From assembly GCF_902686445.1 (NCBI RefSeq), contig NC_062220.1, forward strand, positions 95,294,143 through 95,358,142: a stretch of DNA of 64,000 bases, in the 5' to 3' direction. Positions 10,642-21,275 of the stretch are shown here, one piece after another. A program made the position numbers and the translations under genes. Below the pieces are notes generated by a model. The model had not been told where the DNA came from, did not search any database, and saw only the letters and a list, made by a program, of their open reading frames with translations. Origin of the DNA: Sciurus carolinensis (Eukaryota; Chordata; Mammalia; Rodentia; Sciuridae). The number at the start of each line of letters is the position of its first letter. Positions within the stretch are counted from its first letter, which is position 1.

Positions 10642-10646
10642 CTGGT
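10642..10646. repeat. 5-bp target site duplication, left copy
   Basis: 'ctggt' directly precedes the LTR and is repeated at 11054-11058. Five-base duplications are the signature of ERVL/MaLR integrase. Confidence 0.85.
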
Positions 10647-11053
10647 TGTTTTAGCCAGCTTTTTAGCTTCTGGGACTAAAGGACCCAACCAGCATAACGG
10701 TAGAAGAGGAAAAGTTGATTTGAGGGCTCATGGTTTCAGAGATCTTAGTCTTTAGAAGGCCGGTTCCATTCCTCAGGGCTCAAAGTGAGGCTGAACATCA
10801 CGGAAGAAGAGTATGGCAGCTCACATGGTGATCAGAAAGAAGAGAGACTCTACTCACCAGATGCAAACATATATACCCCATAACCATGCCCCAATTCCCA
10901 CCTCCTCCAGTCACACCCTACCACTTCAGTTAATCCCATCAGGGATGAATTCACAGATTAGGCTAAGGCTATAACCCAATCCTTTCTCTTCCAAACCTCC
11001 TCACATTGTTTCACATGTGAGCTTTTGAGGGACACCACATCTAAACCATAACA
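10647..11053 (-). mobile_element. Complete solo MaLR LTR, antisense
   Basis: On the minus strand it starts 'tgttatggtttagatgtgg' and ends 'agctggctaaaaca', so it has canonical TG...CA ends. It contains 'tatggggtatatatg' (a TATA-like segment). Near its 3' end is 'tgagccctcaaatcaact', the place where the sibling copy at 12540-12955 has 'aataaact'. It is flanked by the perfect 5-bp duplication CTGGT. No internal region or second LTR is present, so it is either a recombined solo LTR or a single-LTR insertion. LTR-driven transcription, if any, would run leftward. Confidence 0.88.
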
Positions 11054-11058
11054 CTGGT
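11054..11058. repeat. 5-bp target site duplication, right copy
   Basis: 'ctggt', matching 10642-10646 exactly. Confidence 0.85.
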
Positions 11059-11648
11059 CTAGCCTCATTCAAAACACCCAGATATCATGAACATCCTTCC
11101 AAAGCAAATCCTCAGTCATACTGGCTAAGTTGGTTCAACTTCTTTAGATTAGTTCAAGGCTCTTTGGATCAGAGTTTCCATGTTCTATGTTTTCCCCATC
11201 TCATTACATTTGCCCTGTATGGCCCCCATCTATCTCACCACTTTTCTCAGATTTACATCTAGAATATGCAGCCTACTGATATCCCAAACATTCACTGTAA
11301 ACAAGGGACAAGGAGCTGTGCAAGAGGCACCATCAATAAGACATTCTGGACAGTTGGAGATGGCAAACTCCTGACTGAGTAGACTGACTGGTATGCTCAT
11401 TCTTGATGGGTATGAAAGACAGAGGGGATGTTTCCTACAGCCTCATAAGCAAGACTCAGGAACTGAGCAGTCCACCTTCTCTGCAGGAGAAGAGGAGAGT
11501 TTAAAAATCTGTTTTCTTCCCTATTCCCTCCTGCAGTTCACTCTTCACAGTGGGTGATTGCTCGAAGGGTCACTCATCACAGAGCTATAGATTTCTCCAA
11601 TTTCCTCTCCCCTCTCCTGCCCCTGGCCACTCTTGTCTTCTGCTTCTG
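11059..11648. other. Unique sequence, no gene seen
   Basis: A 64-codon plus-strand frame at 11180-11374 has no recognised domain. No repeat is named. Confidence 0.4.
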
Positions 11649-11673
11649 TTTTTTTTTTTTTTTTTTTTTTTTT
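11649..11673. repeat. Poly(T) tract, about 25 T
   Basis: An uninterrupted T run. It could be the reverse-complement tail of a lost retroelement, but nothing SINE- or L1-like follows it. The 88-codon and 70-codon frames across it translate into poly-Phe and poly-Lys and are artefacts. Confidence 0.9.
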
Positions 11674-12385
11674 GGTTCAGACCCCACTGAATTCTTGGGC
11701 TGTCCGTGCTTCATGGCTCTAGGCAATTTATCTCTCCTTTCTACTTTTATCCATCCTACAGTGAAAATAACAATAGACACCTCAGGCAAGGCTGGGACAA
11801 ACTCAGTCCTTTCTGAATAGGAATGCTGCTCTTCATACAGACATGAAAATTTAGGTATTCCTCAAATTTCACTGCACAAGACACCATGCTATATAGGGAC
11901 AGAGCCCTTATAGAATCAGTCCAGGGGCTCCCTTGCTCAGGGGTCTGAGATGGACAGAGGATGTAGCCTATGAACAAATCTGAGGATGGGCTCCAAGAAG
12001 CTAATTCCAGTTGGATTATAACCTGAACACATTAGGGAAATTTGAGAGACAGGGTCCTCAAAGCAGAAAATGATACCTCCATCCACCCAGTTACTCAAGT
12101 CAGACATGAGTCTCTCTTCAACACCACCTCACCTATTTCCAATCCATCAATGAGTCTTTTTGAACTTCTTTCTAAACAATCCAAGGATTACTTTCTTACT
12201 TCTTTTTATACTGTAGCCACTTGGACCAGAACACCAAGATCTTGGACCATGAATTTGCCTCCTAAAAGCCTCTTCAACTTATTGTGGAATTACCAAGATC
12301 ATTTTAGACCATGGCAGAGCATTGCTTAAAACACTTCAACAGCCTCTCACTTGAACTACGTTAGGTAGTTCTATAAAAACATGTA

Positions 12386-13172
12386 TGCTATGGTTGGGTG
12401 CTGAATATTCCTCAAAGGAATATAAAGACTTAGTCCCTGGGGTGGTGGTATTGGAGGGTGTTATGTGCATTAAGAGTTGGGGTCTTATAGCTCATTGGGG
12501 TGTGCCCTTAAAAGGGATTGGGGGAACCTGCCCATACTTTGTCTCTGATTCAGATGTGAGGTGTCCCCCAAAAGCTCATGTGAGATAATACAGAAAGGTT
12601 CAGAGAAGAAACGATTGGGTTGTAACAGTCTTAACTCAATCAGTGAATTAATCCCTGATGGGACTAATTGAAGTGGTAGGTGTGGCTGGAGAAGGTGGGA
12701 ATTGGGGCGTGGCTATGGGGTATATATTTTGTATCTGGAGAGTGGAGTCTATCTGCTTCCTGATGATGCAAGATGCTTCCCTCCACCACCCTCTCCTGTC
12801 ATGATGTTCAGTCTCACCTTGAGCCCCAAGGAATGGAGCCTGCTGTCTATGGATTGAGACCTCTGAAACTGTGAGCCCTCAAATAAACTTTTCCTCCTTT
12901 AAAATTGTTCTGGTCAGATCTTTTAGTCACAGGAGTGAAAAACCTGACTAAAACACTCCCTCTGCTCTGGTTCAAGGTGTGACTATTCGTTCCTACATCA
13001 CTCTTGCCATGATTTTCCTCTGCTTGCTGCCCTCACCAGAGGCAAACCAGTGGGACCACTAATCTTGGACTCTGAACCTCCAAAACTATGAGCTAAATGA
13101 ACTTTTTTCTCATTATAAAGTTAGGTGTCTTGGGTGTTTCATTGTAGTAATGCATAACTGACTAATATACCA
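12386..13172 (+). mobile_element. Older MaLR (MT-like) LTR, itself interrupted
   Basis: The left arm (12386-12539) starts 'tgctatggttgggtgctgaa' and includes 'gctcattggggtgtgccctt'. The right arm (12956-13172) includes 'ttctgcttgctgccctca'-like text, 'ctccaaaactatgagctaaa', then 'gtgtttcattgtagtaatgc' and 'gactaata'. The same family, uninterrupted, lies at 30571-30935. The younger LTR at 12540-12955 splits it. Confidence 0.7.
12540..12955 (+). mobile_element. Younger MaLR LTR nested in the older one
   Basis: It reads 'gatgtgaggtgtcccccaaa' near the start, then 'ggcgtggctatggggtatat' (TATA-like), 'ccttgagccccaaggaatgg', 'gagccctcaaataaactttt' with an AATAAA signal, and ends 'cctgactaaaaca'. 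It is the same family as the antisense solo LTR at 10647-11053, only about 1.5 kb away. I could not confirm a 5-bp duplication; the 5' edge may be off by some bases. Confidence 0.8.
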
Positions 13173-13358
13173 CTTGATTTGATAACTGCATCACCACCAA
13201 TATCTTCTGCCACTCTCTCCACCCACCCAATATGGTCTTGTTTCAGTTTCTTGAGCAAGCCAATTTCTTTCCAATCTGTTCTTCTGTACTCTCTGCCTGG
13301 AATGTACTTTTGTACTTATGTGGCTGCCTGCTTCTTATCATACAATTGCAGCCTGAAT

Positions 13359-13520
13359 CAGTGACTCTCAAACTGGTGTGGCCACTAGAACTTCAAGGGC
13401 TCACATAGACTACTGGGTCCCACTCCAGGGTCTCTGATGAGTCAACAGTTGAACAGGTCCAAGAGTCTACATTTTGAACAAGTTCCCAGGCTCTGCTGAT
13501 GGTCCTGGTCCAGGAACAAA
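13359..13520 (+). mobile_element. MER5A-like hAT fossil inside L2
   Basis: It opens 'cagtgactctcaaactggtg', passes 'tgggtcccactccagggtct' and 'gaacaagttcccaggctctg', and ends 'gatggtcctggtccaggaac'. This is MER5A, a short non-autonomous Charlie-type element. The far terminal inverted repeat is degraded. Confidence 0.75.
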
Positions 13521-13790
13521 AGTCTTCTCTGACAGCACTATTTGAAATCAGATCTGTCCATCCCTAATAATCTGTCTCTGTACCTTTTTTGTTTACTCAT
13601 AGCATTTCTTATACTTGAGGACTTGTTTACTCTTCTGTTGTGCTTTTGCATCTCTTCTCTGCTAGAATGTTGATTTCATAAGGGCAGTACCATACCTCTT
13701 TCATATCGTGTGTTCCCAGATGCTGGTGCAGGTCCTGGTACATAACAGGTAATCAATAAATGTGTATTGAAGAATGACTGAATGAAGGTT

Positions 13791-14095
13791 AAAGGCAAAA
13801 GCAAAGAACTAAACTCAAAGATTTTTATGTGGAAATTGGTAGGACATGAGAAAAGGAGATGGCTGGAAATCAGGCAGGAAGGTCTGTCACCAGCAGGATG
13901 TCCCCAGATGGATGGGGGGCAGTGACTGATGAACAGGGCTGTCATACTGGCAAACCCACTCCACACAGATGCTTGGTGGCATGCTGAGGCCCATTTTCAC
14001 TCTGGGGGGCTGCCATTTGGCTCAGTGTGGAGCACAAATCTTGAGAAGAAGCTACCAGATTTGAAAGGAAATCAGTCAAAGAGGACATCTGAGGG
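13791..14095. other. Unique sequence after the L2 end
   Basis: A 96-codon minus-strand frame (13676-13966) overlaps the L2 end and is not credible as a gene. No other repeat is recognised. Confidence 0.4.
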
Positions 14096-14365
14096 CCTTT
14101 AATTAAATGTTCTGCTTAGTAACCTCTTAGTGATCTTTCCCTGCACCCAGTAGGGTAAACACAGCACCTGGCCATGGGAGGTGAGAGACAGTGAGGGAGC
14201 AGGTAACCCGAGCAATGGAGGCATTCTAATGAAAACCACGGGAGAATGAGCTGGGTAGGGAGAGGACAGCAGTGAAAGATGACACTAATGAATCTCACCC
14301 AGCTGTGTAGGTTTACGTGATTAATGCCCAGCACAGAGCACACGTTTGATTAATAAGGCAGCACC
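14096..14365. promoter_or_regulatory. Candidate enhancer-like block rich in homeodomain sites
   Basis: Repeat-free DNA carrying several ATTA/TAAT cores: 'ctttaattaaatg', 'cattctaatgaaaacc', 'cactaatgaatctc', 'cgtgattaatgcc', 'ttgattaataagg'. Such clusters occur in developmental enhancers, but AT-rich DNA produces them by chance. The 75-codon minus-strand frame here is unsupported. Inference only. Confidence 0.25.
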
Positions 14366-14519
14366 TCCACATCATCAGCTAACCTTCTGAGGCTCCCAGG
14401 TAAAAGTGGGCTCTTGACAAAGGGATGGGGACACTTTCAAGCAAGGTTCAAAGAAAGAGAATCACTTTAGACTCAGTTATGAAAATAAAAGGAGGGAAAG
14501 TGGGAATTGTAATGATGCT

Positions 14520-14553
14520 TTAAAAAAAGAAAGAAAAAAAAGAAAAGAAAAAC
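14520..14553. repeat. A/G-rich low-complexity tract
   Basis: 'aaaaaaagaaagaaaaaaaa' continuing with gaaaa units. Simple sequence, with no SINE or L1 body attached on either side. Confidence 0.85.
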
Positions 14554-14959
14554 CTCAGTACATTGTTTTCTATCACAGAAAGTCTTACCAGAGGTCAACT
14601 TCCATAAGAGAAATTCTATGGGTGTGTGGACAGCTGGGGAGGAAATAAACACACAGAGGACCCAGGAGGCCTGGAGCAGCTTCTGTTCTGAGAGGGGACA
14701 GATCTTTCTGTTGTTCTCAAAGCATTTCTGAGGGGGCTTACAGGAAGGTGAACACCCCTGAGAATGTCTCAATATAATGACATCAGGGTGCCAAAGGATG
14801 GAAGATACTGCTCTCTCGATATAGAGAAGACATCACACAAAAGCCCCCAATTAGCTGGGCAAATATTTTTAGGGCTGCAGCTAATGTTTAAAAGTTCCAA
14901 CTGTTATAATCGATTAGACCTATGTGTTCATCACACAAGTAGGTTAAATTCAATGTAAT

Positions 14960-15250
14960 TAAATTAGAATGAATAGATATGCAATATTTTTTTAAAATGA
15001 TCTCTAATTCTACTATTTACAGAAAACCACTGTTAAAGGTTTTGGTGCTTATCTTCCTAAGTTTTTGTAAGCATAGTTTTAGTATCATATGGTACCTTTT
15101 GTTTTTAAACTTTTTAATGTAACAACATAAACACATTTTCTTATATAAGTTATGATGCTTACATATCATTATCTTTTAAATATAACACAGTTTTCTATGT
15201 ATGGAACTGTTCTCCTATTGTTGAACATGTAGGTTACTTCCAATGTTTGC
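14960..15250. mobile_element. Old LINE-1 3' UTR-like fragment
   Basis: 'acacattttcttatataagt' and 'tctcctattgttgaacatgt' followed by 'aggttacttccaatgtttgc' resemble the L1M 3' region ('cctattgttggacatttaggttgtttcca'). It is too decayed to assign a subfamily or fix both ends. Confidence 0.5.
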
Positions 15251-15460
15251 CTGTAGGAAATGAACCCACTGTGAGACTTGCAGCTCATAGTGTGTATGTA
15301 CTGCACATCGCTGAATGAATGACCCTTCCATTGCCCATTCCTGTTGCACATTCACTATGATGTGGTGTTGTGTGTATGTTGTTCATTTCGATGGAAATTT
15401 TAAAAGGAAGAGAATGAAATGTTATGATCCAAAATTACCTTCTTTATTCAGAAGCTAATG

Positions 15461-15792
15461 TAGTATTCTCCCCTTATCTGTGGTTTTGCTCTCTGTAGTT
15501 TTGAGTTACCTGAACCAACTGCGGTCTGAAAATATTAAATGGAAAATTCCAGAAATAAAAAATTCATGAGTTTTAAATAACTTTCTTTACAATACACCAT
15601 TAGAATGGTTCTGTTTTATTATTAGCTATTTTTGCTAATCTCTTATTGTTCCTAATTTAATTTATAAATTAAACTTGATCATAAGTGCATATGGAGAGGA
15701 AAAAACATAGTGTATCTAGAATTTAGTGGTATCTATGATTTCGAGTATCCCCTGGGTGGGGAGGGGGTCTTGGCATGTATCTCCTGAGGATA
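15461..15792. mobile_element. Tigger-like DNA transposon fossil
   Basis: The left end is 'tagtattctccccttatctg' then 'tggttttgctctctgtagtt'. Inside is 'gtctgaaaatattaaatgga'. The right end is 'ggggtcttggcatgtatctc' and 'ctgaggata'. The two ends form a degenerate inverted repeat with TA at the borders, as in pogo/Tigger elements. The transposase gene is missing, so this is a non-autonomous or internally deleted copy. Confidence 0.7.
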
Positions 15793-16044
15793 ACTGTCTT
15801 TTAGTGAAAACTTAAATATGGCTTTCTGCCGTCAACTCCATGCCTACACCTCAGTCCCTTCACTTTGACTTCTAGACAGGTTTTCTAAAGACACTATTGT
15901 TCCTCAGAAGTGCATCAGTGCACAAGTTCCTGGGAGACCAGAGCTCAGCGTGGTCCAGACAGCAGACCCCACACAGCAGGCTCACACAGAGCATCAAGCT
16001 CCCTGCCACAGGGCTTCATCTTCATGGCAAAGCTGTGAGTTCCA

Positions 16045-16145
16045 TATGTCATCCTCATTTACAGTTGAGAAAACAGAGACTTAGAAAGCAAGGGAATTGC
16101 CGGAGGTCCCAGAACCACTAAGTATCAGAATTAGAATTCAGGTAA
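16045..16145 (-). mobile_element. MIR SINE fragment, antisense
   Basis: 'cctcatttacagttgagaaa' and 'cagagacttagaaagcaagg' then 'gtcccagaaccactaagtat' follow the MIR core in reverse complement. The 74-codon frame beside it (15897-16121) partly overlaps and is unsupported. Confidence 0.6.
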
Positions 16146-16600
16146 CTTCCACTGCATCACAGATGTTTCCTTCAGGCAAGAAGGAGGAGGAGGCAGACGG
16201 AGGAGAGGCTTCAGAAGGCAGTTAGATGATTTCCACTCAGGGACACTGCTGACAAAGAAGGGTCCATTGGATGGGATGCAGCAGCTGGGAGCTGGAGGGT
16301 CCAAGCCTATGCAGCTCTTGAAAAGGGCTGGGAAGCTAGGAGGAAATCACGTCTTTAATCCTTTACACACACACAACCATAGGAGTCAGGAAATGTGCAT
16401 GCCCTCTTCCTTTGGTGCAAGATAACATGGCTAACCTCAGCTGTGAAGCCCATCAAAGAAGACCCTCAAAAGTTAAACAGGGGTGTCCGCACTTCCAGAA
16501 GGCAAGAATCCAAGGTCTCCTAGGTCCAGCAATTCTTGGCCTGATTTTACCGAATGCATATATCCTTGAAGATCTTTTAGGACAGTTTCTTTAAAAAATT
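16146..16600. other. Unique sequence, no gene seen
   Basis: A purine-rich patch lies at 16180-16215 and a short (CA)n at about 16366-16376. A 60-codon frame at 16412-16594 has no recognised domain. Confidence 0.4.
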
Positions 16601-16604
16601 CCAC

Positions 16605-16763
16605 CTACTTTGGAATCTCATGGGATGCTTGCTAAAAATATAGATTCCTAAACCCTATCCTAGTCCTACTGAATCAGAAACCCTGGAGGTGGTTCCCAAG
16701 ATTTGACATTTTCACGAGCTTAACAGGTAAGAGATGTTTTCAAAGCTTGAGAATCATTCTTAA
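16605..16763 (+). mobile_element. MER5A-like hAT fossil
   Basis: 'actttggaatctcatgggat', 'gcttgctaaaaatatagatt', 'actgaatcagaaaccctgga' and a close at 'aaagcttgagaatcattctt' are in MER5A order. The ending 'gagaatca' resembles the family's terminal inverted repeat. Confidence 0.75.
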
Positions 16764-16883
16764 ATTCATCCCACAACCTGTGACTCTGAGGCTATAATAA
16801 AGCAGAGTTTTAAAAGTACACTGAGAGATTAGCATGATCATCTGCTCTCATTTCTATTGTGCTTTATGGCACATCAAGGGGTT

Positions 16884-16907
16884 TTCTCATGTTCCACAAC
16901 ATGAGAA
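16884..16907. repeat. Perfect inverted repeat, 10-bp arms
   Basis: 'ttctcatgtt' and 'aacatgagaa' are exact reverse complements separated by 'ccac'. It could form a short hairpin or be a dyad protein-binding site. Confidence 0.9.
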
Positions 16908-17425
16908 GGGCAACAGATGAGCCTCAGGAAAATTTGTCACCTCCCCTACACAGAGAAAGGAATGGGCCCCAGGAGGCCAAGAGACTTGAATCTAAGGGCA
17001 CATGGCTCTTAACTGGTTCCTTAGGAAATTAACCCTCCTCTTCTGACTCACATCTCTGCTTCTTTTTCTACACCATCTTATCTCTCTTCCTTTTCATTAT
17101 TACACCCTTTGATCCCCATTCACCAAAAGTTGGAGAATCTATTTTCAAGAACAAAGTCCAAAGTAAACATCCTTGGAAAGACAAGGAACTAAAGAAGTAT
17201 AAAACCTTCCTTTACAAAAATATCCACCAGATGAATTACTTCATCATGGAAAAATGGTCCAATTCCAATATTAGTTCAGTATAGTAATCTAATATCCGAA
17301 TGGTTTAGAGTGTGTAAGTAATGAACAAAAATCAGTGTCCTCCATAATATCTTGAAAACATATCTATTTTAAAAAGTTCTCTCTAGATGTGTCAAAGGTA
17401 GGGTGCCAAGAATTAGTCAGGATCT
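16908..17425. other. Unique sequence, no gene seen
   Basis: AT-rich, no recognised repeat, only short frames. Confidence 0.4.
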
Positions 17426-17429
17426 TTTC

Positions 17430-17870
17430 CAAGGATCCAGTTCACCAGGGACTTCTTTCTGCCCCTTGCTACCTCCCCAGGTTCCCAAAGGCCACCTTAG
17501 TCATGCTGTCACTCCTGTGCTCAGGCTCTTGCCTCATCATTGAGTTCCCTTTCTGATGCTCTCTGCCCTGTTCTTATACATAATGGATGACAAATTATTC
17601 AATTATGTCTGAAAGTCCGGTTCTAACATCTCAGTTCTTCCTAGGTTCCCAGCTCTTCCTCCCACCCATCTCCCACCCACTCTGCTTCCTCATCAAGGCA
17701 ACTGTTTCCAAGTCCTCTATTTAAGTCTCAGGCTAACTCAACAGGGTTAATGGATTACATGTCTCTCCCTCTGCTAGACTATTCCCCTTAGATAAGATTC
17801 TTTTTTATACCGCTATCTCTTATCACAGTGTCTGATGCACAATAGGTGCCCAGTTCAAATTTATTTATCT
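17430..17870 (+). mobile_element. L2 LINE 3' fragment
   Basis: 'tcctgtgctcaggctcttgc', 'gatgctctctgccctgttct' and the terminal 'tatcacagtgtctgatgcac' then 'aataggtgcccagttcaaat' follow L2 order in sense. The copy is heavily decayed. Confidence 0.55.
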
Positions 17871-19245
17871 CCATATCTGCTCTTTCTAAAAACCTTCTCT
17901 TATCTAGGGTGTCCTTAAGGCTATAAACATTTCTATTCAGGAACAGGTCAGGACAAAATCTATACTTCTCTTCAAATTCTGAATTTGCCTTCTTCTCTTT
18001 TGAATGAAAATCATTAAGTCAGAAACTTTTGAAACAAGGCCTTGTTCTCTCCTATATCCAGAAGTAATTTTAGACCCAAATGCCATCAAATCAATCAATG
18101 TGTTATATGTTTGTAAAGGACAATTCTGAAATGGGCTAGATTGCATATAGGAAAAAGGTCACTTTGTTCAACAAGTTTTATTTTACAGCTCCAAAAGTCA
18201 CCCAGGCGTACAAGAAAACTAATTAGACTTTAAGACTACCAAGTGAGGCTATCTTGTGACAGCCAGTAGTGATAAAGTCTTTTAGTAGATGCTGAAGAAA
18301 CCACCATCAAAAACATGTTTTTCCTACATAAAATTCATCAGTTGGGCAATTTTTCAATGACTACTTTGAAATGGAAAAAGCAAGAAAGCTGAACTTATAA
18401 TAGGTAAGTAATGAGTGGTCTATGGATTTGATTATAATGCAGGAAAAAAAATGGCAAGAAATCATTAGCTGAAGCAAGTTCCCTTCATAAGTATTGCTTC
18501 ACAAGTAAGCAAAGTATTGCCCTTACATAATAACTATTCCTCTGGTAGTCTGAGTTTCCTGAGTCCAAAATGTTCAGTGGTGAGCAAAGAAAAATATCAT
18601 TTCCAAGTTATGTTCCATGGTAATGTCGATTTCCCACCAACTGTGATCTCCCAATGAGATAGCCAAAGCTATTTAAGTGCTGTCAGCCTTGTTTCTGTGG
18701 AGAGGATGGCACCAGCTCTTTTCCAATGTAAATGCGAAGTGCTCTCCATGAAAACAGTATTTGTTGAAGCATTCAACCAACCTAGTAATTCTGAAATACA
18801 TTCAGTCTAAGACCCCAGTCACTGCATGGTGATTTTCCAATCTAGAGAAGATAATGGACAATTGAAGAAGCATGGTTTCCGGAAACCTTAAGGTTGCCCT
18901 TGACAAAATTGAGGCATTGGCTCTGCAGTCCCTGACAATCATTAAGAGCTCTGCAGCCCCTGCTAGACCCCCTCTCCCTGGCCACCAGAAAGATTACATC
19001 CTGCCCTTGCTTCTGCTGCAATTCCTACTGTCTCTCCTCCAGAATTTTCCATCTCCTTGCGAGAACCCACTAAGCAGCTCCATTTAGTACCACGTATTCC
19101 ACTCTGAGACCTCACCAGAATCAGCTTGTCCTCCATTTCCTGTATATTTCAGCCAGGGGCAGGAGGCCAGGACTCCATCCAGCTCACTCTACAGCACCAA
19201 TTCTCACAGACCTACACTCCCAAAGACTCTGCTTACTCCCTCATC
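17871..19245. other. Unique sequence, no gene seen
   Basis: Two frames of about 70 codons (minus 17937-18146, plus 18872-19087) have no known domain. No named repeat until LINE-like sequence begins near 19.2 kb. Confidence 0.4.
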
Positions 19246-19249
19246 TAAG

Positions 19250-20540
19250 CTCTTCTCCCCTTTTCTCCACTATCACCAAACCTTTGCAGGATGACCTCTG
19301 GGACTCAGGGCCTGTCCTCAGTAAATTCTCCTGCATGGTCTCCAAGCATTTGCTTCTATTTCTTGTCCTAACAGAAACCTGACTGACTCTCCAGGTGATT
19401 GCTGTTGTCTCTCAGTCTTCTCAAGATTTTCCTCCCACACCCTAGTTACTAGTGATCTTGGAAGTTGTACCGGTGTCCTTACTCTTCATTGATCCTTCCA
19501 AACCACCATCATTTCTACAACCCAGCTGCTTGCCAGCAGACTTTTCTATCCATGATTCCTCCTTATGTTATATAATCTTCTTTTAATTATAACACAATTC
19601 ATTGAAGATTTTCTTGCCTTTCCTTCTTGTTATCAAGATTATTAATTTCAGTGTCCTCCACAGATGATCCCTCCAAGGTCTAGCTTCTCAGTTCCATAAC
19701 CTCCTCCACTTGCCCTTTAAAACTTCCTTCACCAACCTTGGCTGCAACTGGATCCTAAACACTTATTTCCAATACAGAACTGTCATTAAAGTTTCAGGCT
19801 TACAACCACCGCCTCATGTCCAATTCACTCTTTCTAGTATCTCCACTGCAAAAAAATCTTTGATCCTAATGATCTGTGCTGTCACCATCTTTTCCCTTGC
19901 CCTTCACTTCATTCATGTTTCCACTTTTTTCTTTACCTAACTTCTATTCTATTCTAATCACTCCTATTATATCCACTCCCAAATCCCAGCCCTGCAATCC
20001 TTCATATTTGCCTAGTAAAACACTGACCTTACTTAAATCCTGCTCTCTGCCTCCCCTCATCTGAACAACTGAACAAGGCTGAAGGAAAGAATACGATGGT
20101 GCCGTCTAGTCTCATTTTAAGTTTATGACCTGAACCACCAAGTGTGTTCTTCATTTGTTCAAAAATCTTACTGTGTTTGCCTAGCTGATTCACTCTTCAG
20201 ATGATCATGTCATGGCTTCTGCTCTGCTCACAAACCTCCAGGGCCCTGCCTTCCCTTCTCATTTTTCATCACGTAACTTTGATTCTCATTTCACCAAGAA
20301 GCTAAAACTGATCATAAGGGAACTCCTCTAATCAAGCAGTGAGTGAGAGCTGAAACTGTTTTAACCATGGGCACAAATGACCTCCCTGAGACCAAATGTG
20401 GCAATTCCGATCTTCATTTTACAATAGCCCTTGAAACTGCCTCCTCTTACAGAGGCTTCCTTTTTATGGCATTCATAACACCATGTATTTTCTATTTATT
20501 TATTTTTGTTATTGTTGTTTTTATGCTTTCTCCCCTCAGC
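19250..20540 (+). mobile_element. Decayed L2/CR1-type LINE, upstream part
   Basis: At about 19350-19400, 'ttgtcctaacagaaacctga' then 'ctgactctccagg' translates to a broken L-T-E-T-x-L-T motif, as in the apurinic-endonuclease domain of L2/CR1 LINEs. The C/T-rich text that follows fits a worn-out L2 coding region, and the better-preserved L2 3' half comes next in the same orientation. Stops and frameshifts are everywhere. Confidence 0.5.
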
Positions 20541-21275
20541 ATCTCCTTCTCAGTCTCCTTTGCTAGGTTTTCCCTCAGCTCTGAGGTTGGTCCTTGGTCC
20601 TCTTCTGTCTTCACTCACCCTTTAGGTGATCTGACCTACTACCATCTATGTGTTGATACCTCCCAGATTGCACCTCTAATCCCAAACTCTTCCTTGTATT
20701 CAGATTCATGTATTCCACTGCCCTCTCAACATCTGCATTTGGATGTCTATCTATCATCTCAAATCCAACAGCTCTAAACTTGACTCTTTCTTCCTCTTGC
20801 CTTGCCTAATCTCTTCTCTTTCCAACTGTTCCTTGTTTCCATTAATGGTGCCATCAAAACCTTGAGTCATACTGACTTCATTCATTCTCTCCCATCTGGC
20901 ACTCCATCTATCATATCCAGTTAATACAGCCTATCAGCTGTACCTGTAGAAAGCCTCACAATGTAACCCCTCATCATCATCTGTAATCCTTCCACGTTGG
21001 CCTAAGCCATCATTCATTTCTCGCCTGACCTGCAGCAACAATCTCTTCTGCTTCATTTCATCCTTACTCCCCTGCAGTCACAGTGTTCCATAGATCACGG
21101 CATTTCTGATACTTAAAACCCTCCAAAGGTCCCCTTTCTCACTCAAAATGAAAGCTAGAGTCCTTACCATGCCTTATAAGGCCCTGCAAAATCTGGCCCC
21201 TGGCTAGGTATTTGACCCACTTCCCAATCACTCTACTCCTTGTTCACTGCCCTCCAAACACAATCACTAATTTGC
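20541..21275 (+). mobile_element. L2 LINE, 3' half
   Basis: Collinear L2 phrases: 'ctactaccatctatgtgttg' with 'atacctcccagattgcacct', 'tggatgtctatctatcatct', 'caaatccaacagctctaaac', 'gcctaagccatcattcattt', 'ctcgcctgacctgcagcaac' and 'tataaggccctgcaaaatct'. The 144-codon frame at 20343-20777 covers its start and is LINE remnant rather than a gene. The terminal UTR is missing. Confidence 0.75.

Larger units (their letters stand above)
12030..13790 (+). mobile_element. L2 LINE, broken into three pieces by later insertions
   Basis: Piece 1 (12030-12385) has 'atccacccagttactcaagt' and 'tttccaatccatcaatgagt'. Piece 2 (13173-13358) has 'ttcagtttcttgagcaagcc' and 'ctctgcctggaatgtac'. Piece 3 (13521-13790) has 'gaatgttgatttcataaggg' and ends 'aatcaataaatgtgtattga'. 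The pieces are collinear with the L2 3' half, so one insertion was later split by an LTR nest and a MER5A. The 95-codon frame (12042-12329) is L2 debris. Confidence 0.75.

Noticed and set aside
11649..11673. Poly(T) as the tail of an antisense retroelement
   Set aside because: No SINE or L1 body follows on the right, so it is listed only as a simple repeat.
20343..20777. 144-codon frame with a hydrophobic stretch
   Set aside because: Its second half is collinear with L2 sequence, so it is LINE debris.
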